A stretch of DNA of 64,000 bases from Tipula vernalis. Its lineage: Eukaryota; Arthropoda; Insecta; Diptera; Tipulidae. A program made the translations under genes and the position numbers. The stretch covers positions 20,605,653 through 20,669,652 of the forward strand of contig OY282560.1 of NCBI GenBank assembly GCA_958295665.1, given 5' to 3'. Below are positions 45,870 to 56,735 of this stretch, in pieces. Position 1 is the first letter of the stretch. Each line of letters starts with the position of its first letter. Under the pieces are notes generated by a model. That model was not told the origin of the DNA and did no database searches. It saw only the letters and a list, made by a program, of their open reading frames with translations.

Positions 45870-47059
45870 GGGTTAACCATACTGTTAAAGTTAGCCGAAA
45901 GTTGCCAGCCGAAAGTTAAAAGTCGATAATGCAGATCGTGTTAGATCATTCGACGGTAAAAAATGGTAATGCAGATTGTGTAATCCCAGCCTAAACTAAA
46001 AAAAGTCGATATTGCAGATTATCATATTAACATTCCAGCCGAAAATAAAAAATTTTGTGGTTGACAACCAAAAGTAAATAGGATAAATGGATTGCAATAA
46101 AAACTTTTGTAAATTGTGGAAAACTTTGTTTAACTTAGTCGTGGAAAAAATCGGAAAATCAGAAGAATCCACAAAATTGGAATAAAATCAGCCTCTAGAG
46201 TGTATATCTGAAGTTGAATCGTTTTTTGTGATTTGTCAATAGCTATCGAATGAAAAAATTCTGTTTAAGTTTCCTGTGGGAAATCTCGGAAAATTCGATT
46301 TCGCAAAAATCATTAGAAAATTTTTATAAAATAAGCCTCGAGAGTGTTATATCTGGAGATTGATGTGACTTCTCAATGGCTATCACACGAAAAAGATTAA
46401 GTTCAAGTTTCCCGTGGGAAATCTCGGAAAATTCAAAAAAATTCCAGCCGAAAGTGAAAACTTGAACTGAATTTTTTCCTGCGATAGCTATTGACAAGTC
46501 ACGTCAATGCAATCCATCTCCAGACATAACACTCTAGAGGCTGATTTTATTCATCAATTTCTTACTTTCGGCTGGAAAGTTTTTTGAATTTTCCGAGATT
46601 CCCCATGGAAAACTTGAACTGAATTTATTTCCTGCGATAGCTATTGACAAGTCACATCAATGCAATCCATCTCCAGACATAACACTCTAGAGACTGATTT
46701 TATACAAATTTTCTAATGATTTTTGGAAAATCGAATTTTCCGAGATTTCCCACGGGCAACTTGAACTGATTTTATTTCTGCGATAGTTATTTACAAGTTA
46801 CATAAAAACGATTAAACTTCAGATATACACTCTAGAGGCTGATTTTATTCCAATTTTGTGGATTTTTCTGATTTTCCGATATTTTCCACGACTAGGTTAA
46901 ACAAAGTTTTCCACGTAAGACTATTTACAAAAGTTTTTATTGCAATCCATTTATCCTATTTACTTTTGGCTGTCAAAATGTTAATAATATAATCTGCATT
47001 ATCGACCTTTTACTTTCGGCTGGAAACTTTCGGCTAACTTTAACAGGGTGAGTTAACCC
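45870..47059. mobile_element. 1.19-kb foldback MITE of the GTTAGCCGAAAGT family (copy 2)
   Basis: The left end gggttaac...ctgttaaagttagccgaa (45,870-45,900) is the inverse of the right end ttcggctaactttaacag...gttaaccc (47,029-47,059). Both arms continue inward through tcgataatgcagat and attgcaataaaaacttttgt. Internally, blocks containing cgatagctattgacaagtca, ataacactctagag.ctgatt and tttcccacggg recur three or four times in both orientations. TTAA at the edges hints at a TTAA-targeting superfamily (piggyBac- or Kolobok-like), but this is not proven. There is no coding region. It abuts the truncated 3' side of the minus-strand BEL relic. Confidence 0.8.
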
Positions 47060-47172
47060 GCACTTTCTATAATATCATGTTATCCACAGATCAACGTAAA
47101 AACCGTTCAAGTTATGTTGAGTGATAGTTTCTTCTCCGATGTTGCGAGCCAATTACTTGAATGTGCATATTG

Positions 47173-47242
47173 TTAGGTTAGGTTGGAGTGGCTGCTTACG
47201 CACATTTAGACCGGTGACGGCCCATTGTGATACCACGGGTGC
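47173..47242. repeat. Short interspersed repeat with ggttaggttgg...cccattgtgataccac
   Basis: The string ttaggttaggttggagtggc, followed by cattgtgataccac about 45 bp later, looks like a short repeat I associate with dipteran introns and flanks, from memory. Only one copy is in the window, so the assignment rests on recollection, not on internal evidence. Confidence 0.3.
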
Positions 47243-47269
47243 ATATTGTTAAAAGTACGAAAAAAGTGA

Positions 47270-49045
47270 GGCCAAATGTAACTTGATTTCACTGATGATG
47301 TGTCGTATTTTTTTACTTGAACATTCTCGTCACAAAATCCGTTGATAGTTTGTATCGTCAAGAAAGACCAGGACTTGCCTATACATTTTTTCTCTGTCAG
47401 CAGCTATTGCGATTCGCTGTTGTCTAAGGCTCATATTGAGGTTTCTTTAATCACAGCATAATGTGGCAAAGTGTCACGTTGAGAAATTCCATCATATGTC
47501 CCTTTTCAAAATATATTCTCTGATTTGACTGACGTACTATTCCTTAAATTTTGGATTATTGGATAACTTGCGTTCCAGTGAACAATACTGAATTTAGCTA
47601 GTTCTGGCGATGTCCTTTTAAATGGAAGTTTACCCATAAATTTACCGCCTTTCTGCTCTTTCGTGCGCGTGGTTATAAATTTCTTCGCATTCAGCATCTT
47701 CTGGGAAAGTGTTATTGGTGTTTGGCAACTCTTCAATCACCCAAAAACGTTGAAGGGCCTCGACTATATTCATATCGGTTTGAATCTTTAATTTATGTTT
47801 AAATCAAACATAGTTTTCTGTAACATAATAAAGTTAAACTGTCTTTTAGCATCCGCAAGCAGTGCAAAGAATTAATCTGGTTTGTCAAGGTCGGGATCAC
47901 CCAGTTACATATTTTAACTAATCGTCTAACCTGTATATTATTAGGATATCTAGCTAGGTTAGACGGTAAGTGGCTGATTCACGCCAGATTTCAACTAGAT
48001 TTTATACCAATTATATTCATACTTGACCTTCGTCATTGTATTTATAGCCTGTGAAGTTTGAACACAATTTTCAGAAACAAAAGAACACTGAGACCTGGAA
48101 TGAAGTACGTTTCCACATCTATGTTGCTTTCCAAATCTATCTTTTACTAAAACATTCGCCATTGGCATGATCGCTTGGCAACATATTCAATTAATAAAGA
48201 TTTCGTTTTTAACATCGCTTTGTAGCTTGTTGATTCTGTTTGCTTAGAATGTAATTCCTCTCCAAGAGACATGCTTGAATCTCTAAAAATTCTGCAGCTA
48301 TATCTGGATTTGCAAACTGTTGACTGTTTTCGCCCGCAGTTGGACAGAACCATAAATGTTTTGCATTTACCTCGATAAAGTTCTCAAGATTGTGAGTATT
48401 TGATTTTTTTAATTGGCTTGAATTGAGAACTTCTAAAGCGTCACTCCTTTTGTTTAGAATTTTGGATATTTATTCAATAGAGCAAAAATCAATTTCAGCA
48501 GCCTCTTGGACCCACGCCTCCTTTGTGCCCTAATTCAGTTTATTTATTAAAATACAAATTAGACACGGATCACGACCTTCAGGTTGATCTCCAACGAAGT
48601 AATTTTGCCCAGTTTTGTAATACTTTTTTTGCTCCAAAATCTGTTTCAACAGCGTGTGCATAATATGTTTACGTTTGTCGTATTTTGCCTTGATTTTTTC
48701 CCATGATTCATCATAATTAGCGTCTTTACTGTAATATGATTGACAATAATAAGGTTCTCTTTTCATGGTTCCCTTCAAATATTGCAGCTAAGTGGTTGGT
48801 GCATCATAAAAATCACGGAATTACTCATTTACAGAGGATATTTCTTGCATAAGATTACTTTGGTTGAATAACAATTCCTCCATTGTGTTAATCGTTTGAG
48901 CATTATTTCCCTCGAATTTTTCCCACCGAAAAAATTTCTGCCTTAAATCTAACTGGCTGTTTTCGATTTTGTCTACTACTCGATTTCGAGCGCATACGCT
49001 TAAGTGCTCTTTTTTCCGCCATTTTAATGATTTCAACAAATACAA
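47270..49045 (-). pseudogene. BEL/Pao retrotransposon relic (minus strand)
   Basis: Reading downward from 49,045, a gag-like start is followed by about 1 kb of decayed gag/protease-region sequence. At 47,500-47,750 come the pre-RT blocks (FWVIEELP, GGKFMGKLPFKRTSPELAK, LPHYAVIKETS), and at 47,340-47,410 the RT motif AADREKMYRQVLVF, then YQRIL followed by a stop where BEL proteins have Trp. Stops and frameshifts are frequent. RNase H, integrase and LTRs are absent: the relic is cut off at about 47,270, close to the MITE at 47,059. It is a different lineage from the plus-strand copy to its right. Confidence 0.72.
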
Positions 49046-49660
49046 CGGTTACATAAAAATTTGCTAATTATTTTCACTGTTATAACACACCGAATTTCAC
49101 GATATTATTATAAGAATCGTTTAAAGCTCACTTTTTTAATTATCATTCTTTCAATCAATGTTTGTTTCACTTTATACACTTATAAAAAATTTTAAAGCTT
49201 TTACTCAGAGTTTTATCAAAGCGTTGTATTTGGCGCCCATCCAGCTCAAAGGACCAATGTAAAAAATAGATTGCGTCGGCCAAAAAAAAAATCTTTGATT
49301 GGATATTCCGTGTATAAAAGTGGGAAAGCTGGATTCTAAATATATGGGGCCAAATATATCATGTTCTAATGGTAGCAGGGTGAAAATTATCGAAGCGGTA
49401 TCTTCAAAGCCAATAAACAATTTCGTTATAATATTTACAAAAAATTACAATCGGTTTTATTTAATGTCTAAATCTATAAATTTCTAAGGCCACAAGTAGA
49501 TGACTTAAACCTATCTTAGGATTCATATTCAAATTGAACTGCTATATAAGAGTTACAAAAAAACTTTTTAAAAGCTGTGAAAAATGTCAAATATAAATAA
49601 GCAATCATTGCAATCGTGACATTATAGGATTGTAAACAAGTTAGGTTCTTCAACAATTGT
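49046..49660. other. Spacer between two BEL/Pao relics; possible LTR remnants
   Basis: AT-rich, no coding signal. Overlapping small ORFs on both strands (about 49,205-49,487) show no motif. An LTR of either neighbouring element could be hidden here, but I cannot match it to another copy in the window. Confidence 0.3.
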
Positions 49661-49737
49661 TGTTGAATTAATTTTCAACATTTTGTTTATTTGAATTATT
49701 CACAAGATTGTGGTTTGAGTCTTTGATATTTTGAAAT

Positions 49738-50203
49738 GCGTAGTTGAAAAGTCAGTATTTAAAATCAGTCATACGTGATCAACGGTCTAAGTTGCCTCAA
49801 ATTCCATTACCAACGTTTAATGGCAATAAAAAGGATTGGCCGATGTTTCGTGATTCGTTTCATCGAATGATATTAGATGACAGCGGATTATCGAATATTG
49901 AAAAGTATTATTATCTGCAAGGGTGTATTGATGAAAGAAGCAAGGAATTAATTTCATACGTTGATTGCTCAGGTGATGGTTTTGAGCTAGCATGGAAAGC
50001 ATTAATGCGAAGATAAAATAATGAAAGGGAAATTATCAACGAACAAATGCAATTATTTTTCAACTTAAAACCAGTTAAATTTGAATCGCCTGTTGAATTA
50101 CAAAATTTGGTAGAAAAAGCAGAGATTTACATACAATCATTAAATCAATTGGGAGAAAAATATCTGATACTATCATTGTGCATACAGTCAAAAAGAAACT
50201 AGT
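49738..50203 (+). pseudogene. BEL/Pao gag, 5' portion
   Basis: The translation contains KLPQIPLPTFNGNKKDWPMF, RDSFHRMI, LSNIEKYYYLQGC and AWKALMRR, the conserved core of the BEL/Pao gag domain (DUF1759). A stop follows RR at 50,014-50,016, after which the frame continues as NEREIINEQMQLFFNL and ENAEIYIQSLNQLGE-like sequence to the gypsy insertion junction at 50,203/50,204. The protein resumes at 52,486 with LWEYENSVNE and FLQRRIKVLE. Confidence 0.82.
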
Positions 50204-50784
50204 TGTAATGTATAAGGTTACTATATGTGTGTTTTCCGTTGTGTCCATGCGTCGATGACGCTACGCGAAATAATAAAACACACAAAACCTTTTTCTTTTA
50301 CTTATAATTATGATTTGATTTTATTAGGTTGACTTATAATTTGATTATTAAAATTATTATTAATTTTAATCACACAATTTGTTTTTTTTACGTTAATCAT
50401 AATTTTTCACTTGTTGCACGAAACGAAAGTTAAGAAGGTTGTTCTAATGTAAAGTGTAATACCGAATGTCAAAAACACCACCAAAACAAAAAAAATTATG
50501 AAGCGGATGAATAATTTTATCGTTTGTGTTCTCTTGTTTCGCATACCACCGAAACAGTGGAGATGAATTATGTTTGATGGTGCTTGCTGGTCAAGCGGTT
50601 GCGGTTGAGTGAGTGTCATTTACACGAGAGCGCTGATATCTGTATTTTAGTACATCGCGGTGATAAAACGAGTGAAAGTATTTGGTGTGTGTGTGTGTGC
50701 GCGCCAATATATGTGATTGATATATGTATTGTAGCGAAAACGAGTGTAAATATTTATGAGTATAGATATGAGTGAGCCGCTACA
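50204..50784 (-). repeat. Complete LTR of the Ty3/gypsy element
   Basis: 581 bp. The last 90 bp on the plus strand (gcgcgccaatatatgtgatt through gagtgagccgctaca) match the truncated LTR at 52,393-52,485 with few differences and a 9-bp indel. It includes a GT dinucleotide run at about 50,688-50,700. Confidence 0.8.
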
Positions 50785-50813
50785 GGACTCCCCCGCAAGT
50801 GATTTTCCCCTCC

Positions 50814-51590
50814 CTAGGGAATAATTGTAGTGGAAGCAATACGGACGGTCTTCTGGACCCGATGGCTTGATGTTTGTTCAGCCGAACTAAGTATTCCGTA
50901 AGCTGGTTTAAGTCGGTCGATTGATACGTTGGATTTTTTTCCATTAATTGATACGACGAAATGCTTCCTTAGTCTACGTATAATTTTATATGGACCTTCG
51001 TAGGGAGGCGTTAACCCCGTGCGAACCTTATCTGTTCTTAGGAAAACAAAATCGCAGTTGTTGAGCGATTTCGGAATAAAATTATCATCTTGTTTGGTTT
51101 GACGAGGTGATTTGGGTACAAGGTTCTGCATGGTTTGTCACGGTTGGGTGTGGTGCAAGAGGATTATCGATGAAGAACTCACCGGGTAGCTTGATGGTTG
51201 TCCATAAACCATTTCAGCTGGTGAGCACTTCAGATCTTCTTTCACTGTTGCTCGGATTCCTAGAATTTCCGAGCTCCAATTAATTGTATTGCTTCGGGCC
51301 ATTAGTGCAGCTTTCAGTTGCCGATGGAACCGTTCTACCATGCCATTGGCTTGTGGATGGTAAGCCGTTGTTCGTATCCGATGTGAGCCAAGGAGTTTTG
51401 TTAACTCGGTGAAAAGCTTGGACTCAAATTGTGTTCCCTGATCAGTTGTGATATGAAGGAGTACGCCGAATCGCGATTCGTAATTGTTGACAAAAGTGGT
51501 GGCAATGGTTGCAGCTGACATATTGGTCATGCAGTATGCTTCGGGCCAACGAGTAAAGCGGTCGATACAGGTGAGTAAATGTGTATCCAT
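50814..51590 (-). pseudogene. Ty3/gypsy integrase
   Basis: The minus-strand frame at 51,138-51,590 has THLLTCIDRFTRWPEAY, ITTDQGTQFESKLF and YHPQANGMVERFHRQLKAAL, so all three catalytic acidic residues (D, D, E) are present. The C-terminal part continues in a second frame at 50,814-51,131 with LNNCDFVFLRTDKVR, LTPPYEGPYKIIRRLRKHF and VSIDRLKPAYG, the GPF/Y-type tail module. A stop and frameshift near 51,135 separate the two, and the upstream zinc-binding region (51,600-51,940) is broken by several stops. Integrase was probably functional until relatively recently. Confidence 0.85.
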
Positions 51591-52064
51591 TAGACGGAGG
51601 AAGTGGTCCTACAATGTCTAAGTGGATGTGTTCAAATCGACCAGGTGGAATTTCGAATTGTCCGTGTGGTGATTTAGTATGCCGTTGGACTTTGGCACGT
51701 TAACAGGATAAACAAGACTGAGCTCAATTGCCTACATCTTGGTTTATGTTTGGCCAAAAGTAGCGAGCAGTCAATCAATTTACGGGTTGCGAGGACGCCA
51801 GGATGCGAAATGTTGTGTGTCGAAGATGGTTCGACGTAGTGATGCCGCAATAAATGGGAGATTTTACCCAGTGGATGTTTCGCATATGACTTCGAGGCCA
51901 GGCAATTTAAAAAGCTCTAGTTTCATTGATGAACCAGTGTGACGTTCGGAACCAGAAAATAAATTCTGAAGTTCTAAGTCAACTTTTTGAGTGTTTGCGA
52001 TTTGGTTTAAGTCGATATGTTGGGATAGTGTGTCCGCCACAACGTTTTCATGCCCGTGAACATG

Positions 52065-52412
52065 TTAGATGTCCGTTGTAAATTGACTGATGTAATCCAA
52101 GTGGCGAGATTGCCTCGGATTACGTTCAGTTTTTGACTGAATTGCTCTAGTCAGAAGCTTGTGGTCGGTGTAAATGGTGAATTCCCGACCCTCGACAAAA
52201 TATCTAAAGTGTTTAACTGCTAGATAGATTGCGAGTAATTCCCGATCGAATGCGGAATATTTCTTTTCGGCATCCGAGAGTTTCTTTGAGAAGAATCCCA
52301 GTGGCTCCCAACACTCATTATTGTACTGTTGCAGTACTGCTCCAACGGCAGTGTTTGAAGCGTCAGTAGTTAAGCTGAGCTTTGAGTCGCTCAGTGGGTG
52401 TGTGCGCGCCAA
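52065..52412 (-). pseudogene. Ty3/gypsy RNase H domain
   Basis: 115 codons on the minus strand: LSLTTDASNTAVGAVLQQ, LGFFSKKLSDAEKKYSAFDR, ELLAIYLAVKHFRYF and FTIYTDHKLLTRA, ending in HLDYISQFTTDI. It is typical of the RNase H/connection region that follows RT in gypsy Pol, with active-site Asp and Glu residues retained. It begins immediately next to the truncated LTR, so the preceding RT domain has been deleted. Confidence 0.85.
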
Positions 52413-52485
52413 TATATGTGATTGATATATTCTAGCGGAAACGAATGTAAATATTTATGAGTATAAATATGAGTGAGTCGCTACA

Positions 52486-52914
52486 TACTTTTAGAAACGA
52501 AACAACTTTGGGAATATGAGAACAGTGTAAACGAACGTTAAACGTGGATACAATTAAATGAATTTCTACAGCGTCGAATCAAAGTGTTAGAAATTACAAA
52601 TGATCAAGGAGGTGATAATTATAAAATGAAAAAATCAACTCGAAGTATAACATTTTTTATGGAAAGAACCGCGTAGTAATTGTGTAATGTGTAACAAGAA
52701 TAATCATTTTATTTATGCATGTCCTGAATTTTTAAGTATAAACTCCAGGCCACGGTATGAACAAGTGAAACAACTACAATTATGTTTGAAGTGTTTAAAA
52801 CCCAACCATAAATGGCAGAATTGTAAATCAGGGGATTGCAAAATATGTCAACGAAAACATAATAGTTTGTTACATTTTGATAAACAAGAAGTGAATGATA
52901 AAGTAAGAGGTTAG
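52486..52914 (+). pseudogene. BEL/Pao gag, 3' portion with zinc knuckles
   Basis: From the insertion junction the sequence encodes the end of the gag domain, then the Cys/His module CNKNNHFIYACPEF, KQLQLCLKCLKPNHKWQNCK and CKICQRKHNSLLH. This is the BEL-type array of zinc knuckles ending in the characteristic H..LLH. A stop at 52,912-52,914 and decayed sequence precede the protease. Confidence 0.82.
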
Positions 52915-52939
52915 GATCAGCAGAGTAAAATAGCAGAAT

Positions 52940-54003
52940 CAAAATTCATTAGTGGCAATGGAAGTTGTTAAACTAGTGAAGTGACAAATATAAAATCAAT
53001 TGAAACAGTTGTATCTGATCGAATTAGTATTACTGCGGCTGTTTATACACCGACAAACTCAGCTAAATCACAAATAGTGCTATCAACAGTTCAAATTCGT
53101 ATTTGTGACAATTTTGGTAAATTTCATACAGCTCGAGCATTGTTAGATCCCGCGTCTATGAATAATTTTGTTACGTATGAATTGGCGGAAAAATTAAAAC
53201 TTAACAGACAGCCAGTAAAAGCATCCGTTGGTGGATTAAACAACATGAAAACGGATGTGAAATTCAAAATCAAAACCGGAGTTAAATCCAGCGTATCAAA
53301 TTACCAGGATAGTTTCGAATTTATGGTAGTTCCTGTTATTGCCAGTAGATTGCCGTTAGAACATATTGATGTGTCACAATGGAGATTTTTAAATGGAATG
53401 TCAATGGCAGATCCTGATTTCGCCAACCCTGGTCCAGTTGATTTACTTCTTCGAGCTGAAGTATTTCATAAAATATTATATAGTAATAGACTAGAAGTTA
53501 GCGATTGTATGCCCGAGTTTCATGATACAGCTTTTGGTTGGATAGTCGGTGGAAAATTGGTACAAGAAACATCATCCAATTGTTTTTTGTCAACATACGA
53601 TAATGATTCTGAAGAATCGGTCAATCGAATCATTGAAAAATGTTGGGAATCTGAAACATTTAACGATAAACCAATACAATCGGAAGAAGAAAAGTTATGT
53701 GAAACATTGTTCGACAACAAGCATAGACGGAACAGTAACGGTTGCTATTGGGTGGAGTTACCGTTTAAAGCAAATTGGCCGTTATTAGGAGAATCTAAAC
53801 CACAAGCAGTTCGTCGTTTTCATTATTTGGAACATAAATTTACTAAAGATGAAGAATTACAAAACAATTACGTTGAATTTATGCGGGATTATGAAAGGTT
53901 GGGGCATATGAAAAAAGTCGAGCCCAACTGTAGTGTACAAAATATTTATTTTATACCACATCATGCAGTGGGTATACAGCAAAAATGTACCGTCAAATAT
54001 TAG
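52940..54003 (+). pseudogene. BEL/Pao protease and start of RT
   Basis: A 340-codon frame (52,981-54,003) has the retropepsin region VQIRICDNFGKFHTARALLD, but the active site reads LLDPAS where BEL proteases have a D-S/T-G triad, so the enzyme is probably dead. It continues through LDLLLRAEVFHKIL-like sequence, FGWIVGGKL and the pre-RT blocks CYWVELPFK, RRFHYLEHKF and YERLGHM, ending at IPHHAVGIQQKC and a stop. The fingers region with the first RT catalytic Asp is deleted between this frame and the next (near 53,975). Confidence 0.82.
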
Positions 54004-55590
54004 TATTTAATCATCATACTCCGTATCAGCGAATCGTTTGGAGAGAAGACCCATCACAGCTTCTTGAAGAATATGAATTATTGACAGTTATATATGGAAC
54101 TGCCTCAGCGCCATACTTGGCTATGAAAACTTTAACGCAATTGGCAGCAGATTAAGTCAAAAATTATCCGATGGCAGCAAAAACATTGAAAGAAAACTTT
54201 TACGTCGATAATGTTTTAGCTGGAAGTAATGACATTGAACGTGCAATGAAACTACAACGTCAATTAATTGAAGTATTGTCCGGTACTGGCATGAATCTAC
54301 GCAAATGGATCACAAACGATGATCGTTTAAAACGAGGTATTTGTGAAGATGACCCAATGATGGAATCAATAGAATGCAAAAAAACGTTGGGCATACATTG
54401 GGATGCCAAGAACGATAAATTTCAATTTAATATTAATTTAACTGAAGGGTCATATAAGATTACGAAACGAAACGTGTTGTCATGTATTGGAAAGTTATTT
54501 GATCCATTTGGTTTGATTGGTCCGGTTATTGTAACAGGAAAATTAGTTATGCAGCAACTATGGTTGCTTAAAGTAAATTGGGATGAATAGTTACCAAATC
54601 CATTAATTGACAAATGGCAAATATTCTATAACCAATTACGGAATATCAACAATGTTAAAATACCAAGATGTGTCATGCAAATCAACTTAGTTAAAACCGA
54701 AATACATGGTTTTGCAGATGCCTCAATGGTGGCATATGGAGCATGCTTATATGTACGGTGCGTCGATAAATCAAATAATCAGACCATTAATCTGGTGTGT
54801 AGTAAATCTAGGGTCGTACCATTGGAAGTTCAATCAATTCCACGCTTGGAATTGAATGCTGCTTTACTGTTGGCTAGGTTGCCTAAAGAAGTTGCTACAG
54901 TATTGGATATTTCAAGTGATTCAATTATTTTGTGGTCAGATTCCACAACTCTTTTACAATGGCTGATGATGGCACCTTACAATATAAAGACTTTTGTAGC
55001 ACATAGAGTAGCGGAAATACAAAAACTCACTACAAAAATGATATGGTGCCATGTTGAGGGTAAGAAGAATCCTACAGACGTATTGAGCAGAGGTACAATG
55101 CCGGAAGACTTTTTGACAAATGAGGTGTGGTACGGTAGAACACGGTTTCTGTTGACTGACGAGGATGATTGGTCTAAGCATATGGTGAAATGTATTCAAA
55201 AAGTGGATAACCTACCAGAAACGAAAAGTGCTACGTATATATTTTTAGCAGTGAAGTTAGAAGATATTTTAAGAACCAAAACATTTAGTTCTTATATAAA
55301 ATTGTTACGTTGGACCACTAGCTTCTACAGCAAATCAGCATGCAGCCGATCACGCGGACTAATCAATTTAGATGATCACGATGGAGCTTTAAAAATGTTG
55401 GTTAGAATAATGCAGAATGAATATTTCCAAGAGGATATTGATCATATACAACGGAAGGGCTATGTGTCAAAAAAAAGCAAGTTGGCTCCATTGAGTCCTT
55501 TTCCAGATGAGGAAAATTTGATGCGTGTTGGTGGACGTATTAATAAATCTTCATTATCATTTGGTGAAAAACATCAATATTTATTACCAC
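53979..55590 (+). pseudogene. BEL/Pao RT palm/thumb and RNase H
   Basis: RT resumes with MYRQILVF, QRIVWRED and LTVIYGTASAPYLAMKTL. A stop follows, then LKENFYVDNVLAGS: the catalytic YVDD box is YVDN, so one metal-binding Asp is lost. RKWITNDDRL, KKTLGIHWD and SCIGKLFDPFGLIGPV follow. A stop at about 54,588 and a frame change lead to RNase H at 54,675 (EIHGFADASMVAYGACLYVR, SIPRLELNAALLLARL, IILWSDSTTLLQWL, WCHVEGKKNPTDVLSRG). The RNase H acidic residues look intact. The frame is cut at LLPH (about 55,590) by an insertion. Confidence 0.85.
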
Positions 55591-55591
55591 A

Positions 55592-56735
55592 CTATTTTGT
55601 ATTTTTTATCTGCTATTAGTTAAATATTTTATGTTTGTATCTGATATTGATTCTGTTGTATTTTTTCGTGATGGGATTTGTATTTTATCTGAAATTGGTT
55701 AGCCTACAGTGTCAATAGTTTGGGTATTTATGGTAATGCTTTGTTATGTTTATAGGTGTTTGGGAATTCTTTGTTATATGTACCGGGTAATTATTATGTC
55801 CAGTTAATTGTACTTCGTGTGTGTATGACAAATTCAGGGTATGGGATACGTCGGTGGTTAGCTTGACTTAATATAGATTTAATGTAGTTATATGGAGACG
55901 ATGTTTTGGAGCTTGTATAGTCACTTGGCGCTTACCGCTGGTAGGGGCTATGACCCAAGTGATATATTTAAGCGTGGAGAGTTTAAATGTTAGTTGTGAG
56001 AAAGATGAGATCTTATAAGTGTGAAAGATTATTCAGCGGGTATAAATACTGCCATATTTCTTTCTTCCACAATTACTCAATCTCACCGGTACCCAGATGT
56101 TAGTATGTTGGTTATTTTATACTTACCAAATTGTATGTATTCCTCAATTGAAAAATCTCGATTTATTGTCACTTAAGATACTTTCTTTATTTCATTAATT
56201 TTACTTTACTTATGATTACACTATGATCCTATTTACAATTTTATGTCTTTATATATTACAATTTAATCTTCCTGTTTACAATGTTTACAGAAGATACGGA
56301 AATCTTTTTCTGTTGAAGCTGCGGAAATCTTTTTGTTGAAGATGCGGAAATCTTTTTTTTTTTTTGTTTAACACGCGGAACTTTACAAATTTTATATATA
56401 TAAAATATTTACGGAAATATTTTCAATGTTAATATTTTTCAATGTCATACATTATATATTTTAATTCCCCTAAATGGCATTTCAAAAAGAAATTAAGTTT
56501 TTTCTTTTATTTGTATGTAATTTTTACTTAGACTACTTTCGGGCGCAAAGATTATTGGTGTCAAATTCTTTACTTTATTTTTCTGTGTTAAACGAAACGT
56601 GCCAATTTGTTATTGTAATTTCTTTGTTACCAAAGTGTGTTATTGTAATTATGTAGTATCTTTGCTTACTTTTAGGTTTTTTAACATTTAGATATCATCA
56701 TTATCGGTCCCAGCTATGGATGCGATGGATGGCAC
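55592..56735. mobile_element. Unidentified 1.1-kb insertion splitting the BEL pol gene
   Basis: Pol sequence stops at LLPH (55,580-55,591) and resumes at HHHVSSLLVFS (about 56,736), in the position where the integrase domain should continue directly. The inserted DNA is AT-rich, has no coding region, contains a TATA-like gggtataaatactgcc at 56,039-56,054 and, near its end, a short tandem repeat. It could be a solo LTR or a non-autonomous DNA element. I could not find its termini or a clear target duplication. Confidence 0.6.
56284..56360. repeat. About 25-bp minisatellite, three copies
   Basis: Three copies of gaag.tgcggaaatcttttt (gaagatacggaaatc, gaagctgcggaaatc, gaagatgcggaaatc) lie in tandem within the unidentified insertion, ending in a T-run. 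Confidence 0.8.

Larger units (their letters stand above)
50204..52485 (-). mobile_element. Ty3/gypsy retrotransposon, minus strand, 5'-deleted, inserted in the BEL gag
   Basis: The element is bounded by TGTAATG at 50,204 and CGCTACA at 52,485, so its ends are TGTA/TACA inverted. In minus-strand order it has about 90 bp of 5' LTR (52,393-52,485), RNase H (52,065-52,412), zinc-binding and integrase regions (50,814-51,940), a polypurine tract (complement of ggactcccccgc at 50,785-50,796) and a complete 3' LTR (50,204-50,784). Gag, protease and RT are missing, so a deletion joins the 5' LTR directly to RNase H. The flanks tagt and tact may be a 4-bp target duplication with one mismatch. Confidence 0.82.

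Noticed and set aside
52709..55199. Minus-strand ORFs of 60-80 codons across the BEL pol region
   Set aside because: They are antisense shadows of the zinc-knuckle, RT and RNase H coding sequence.
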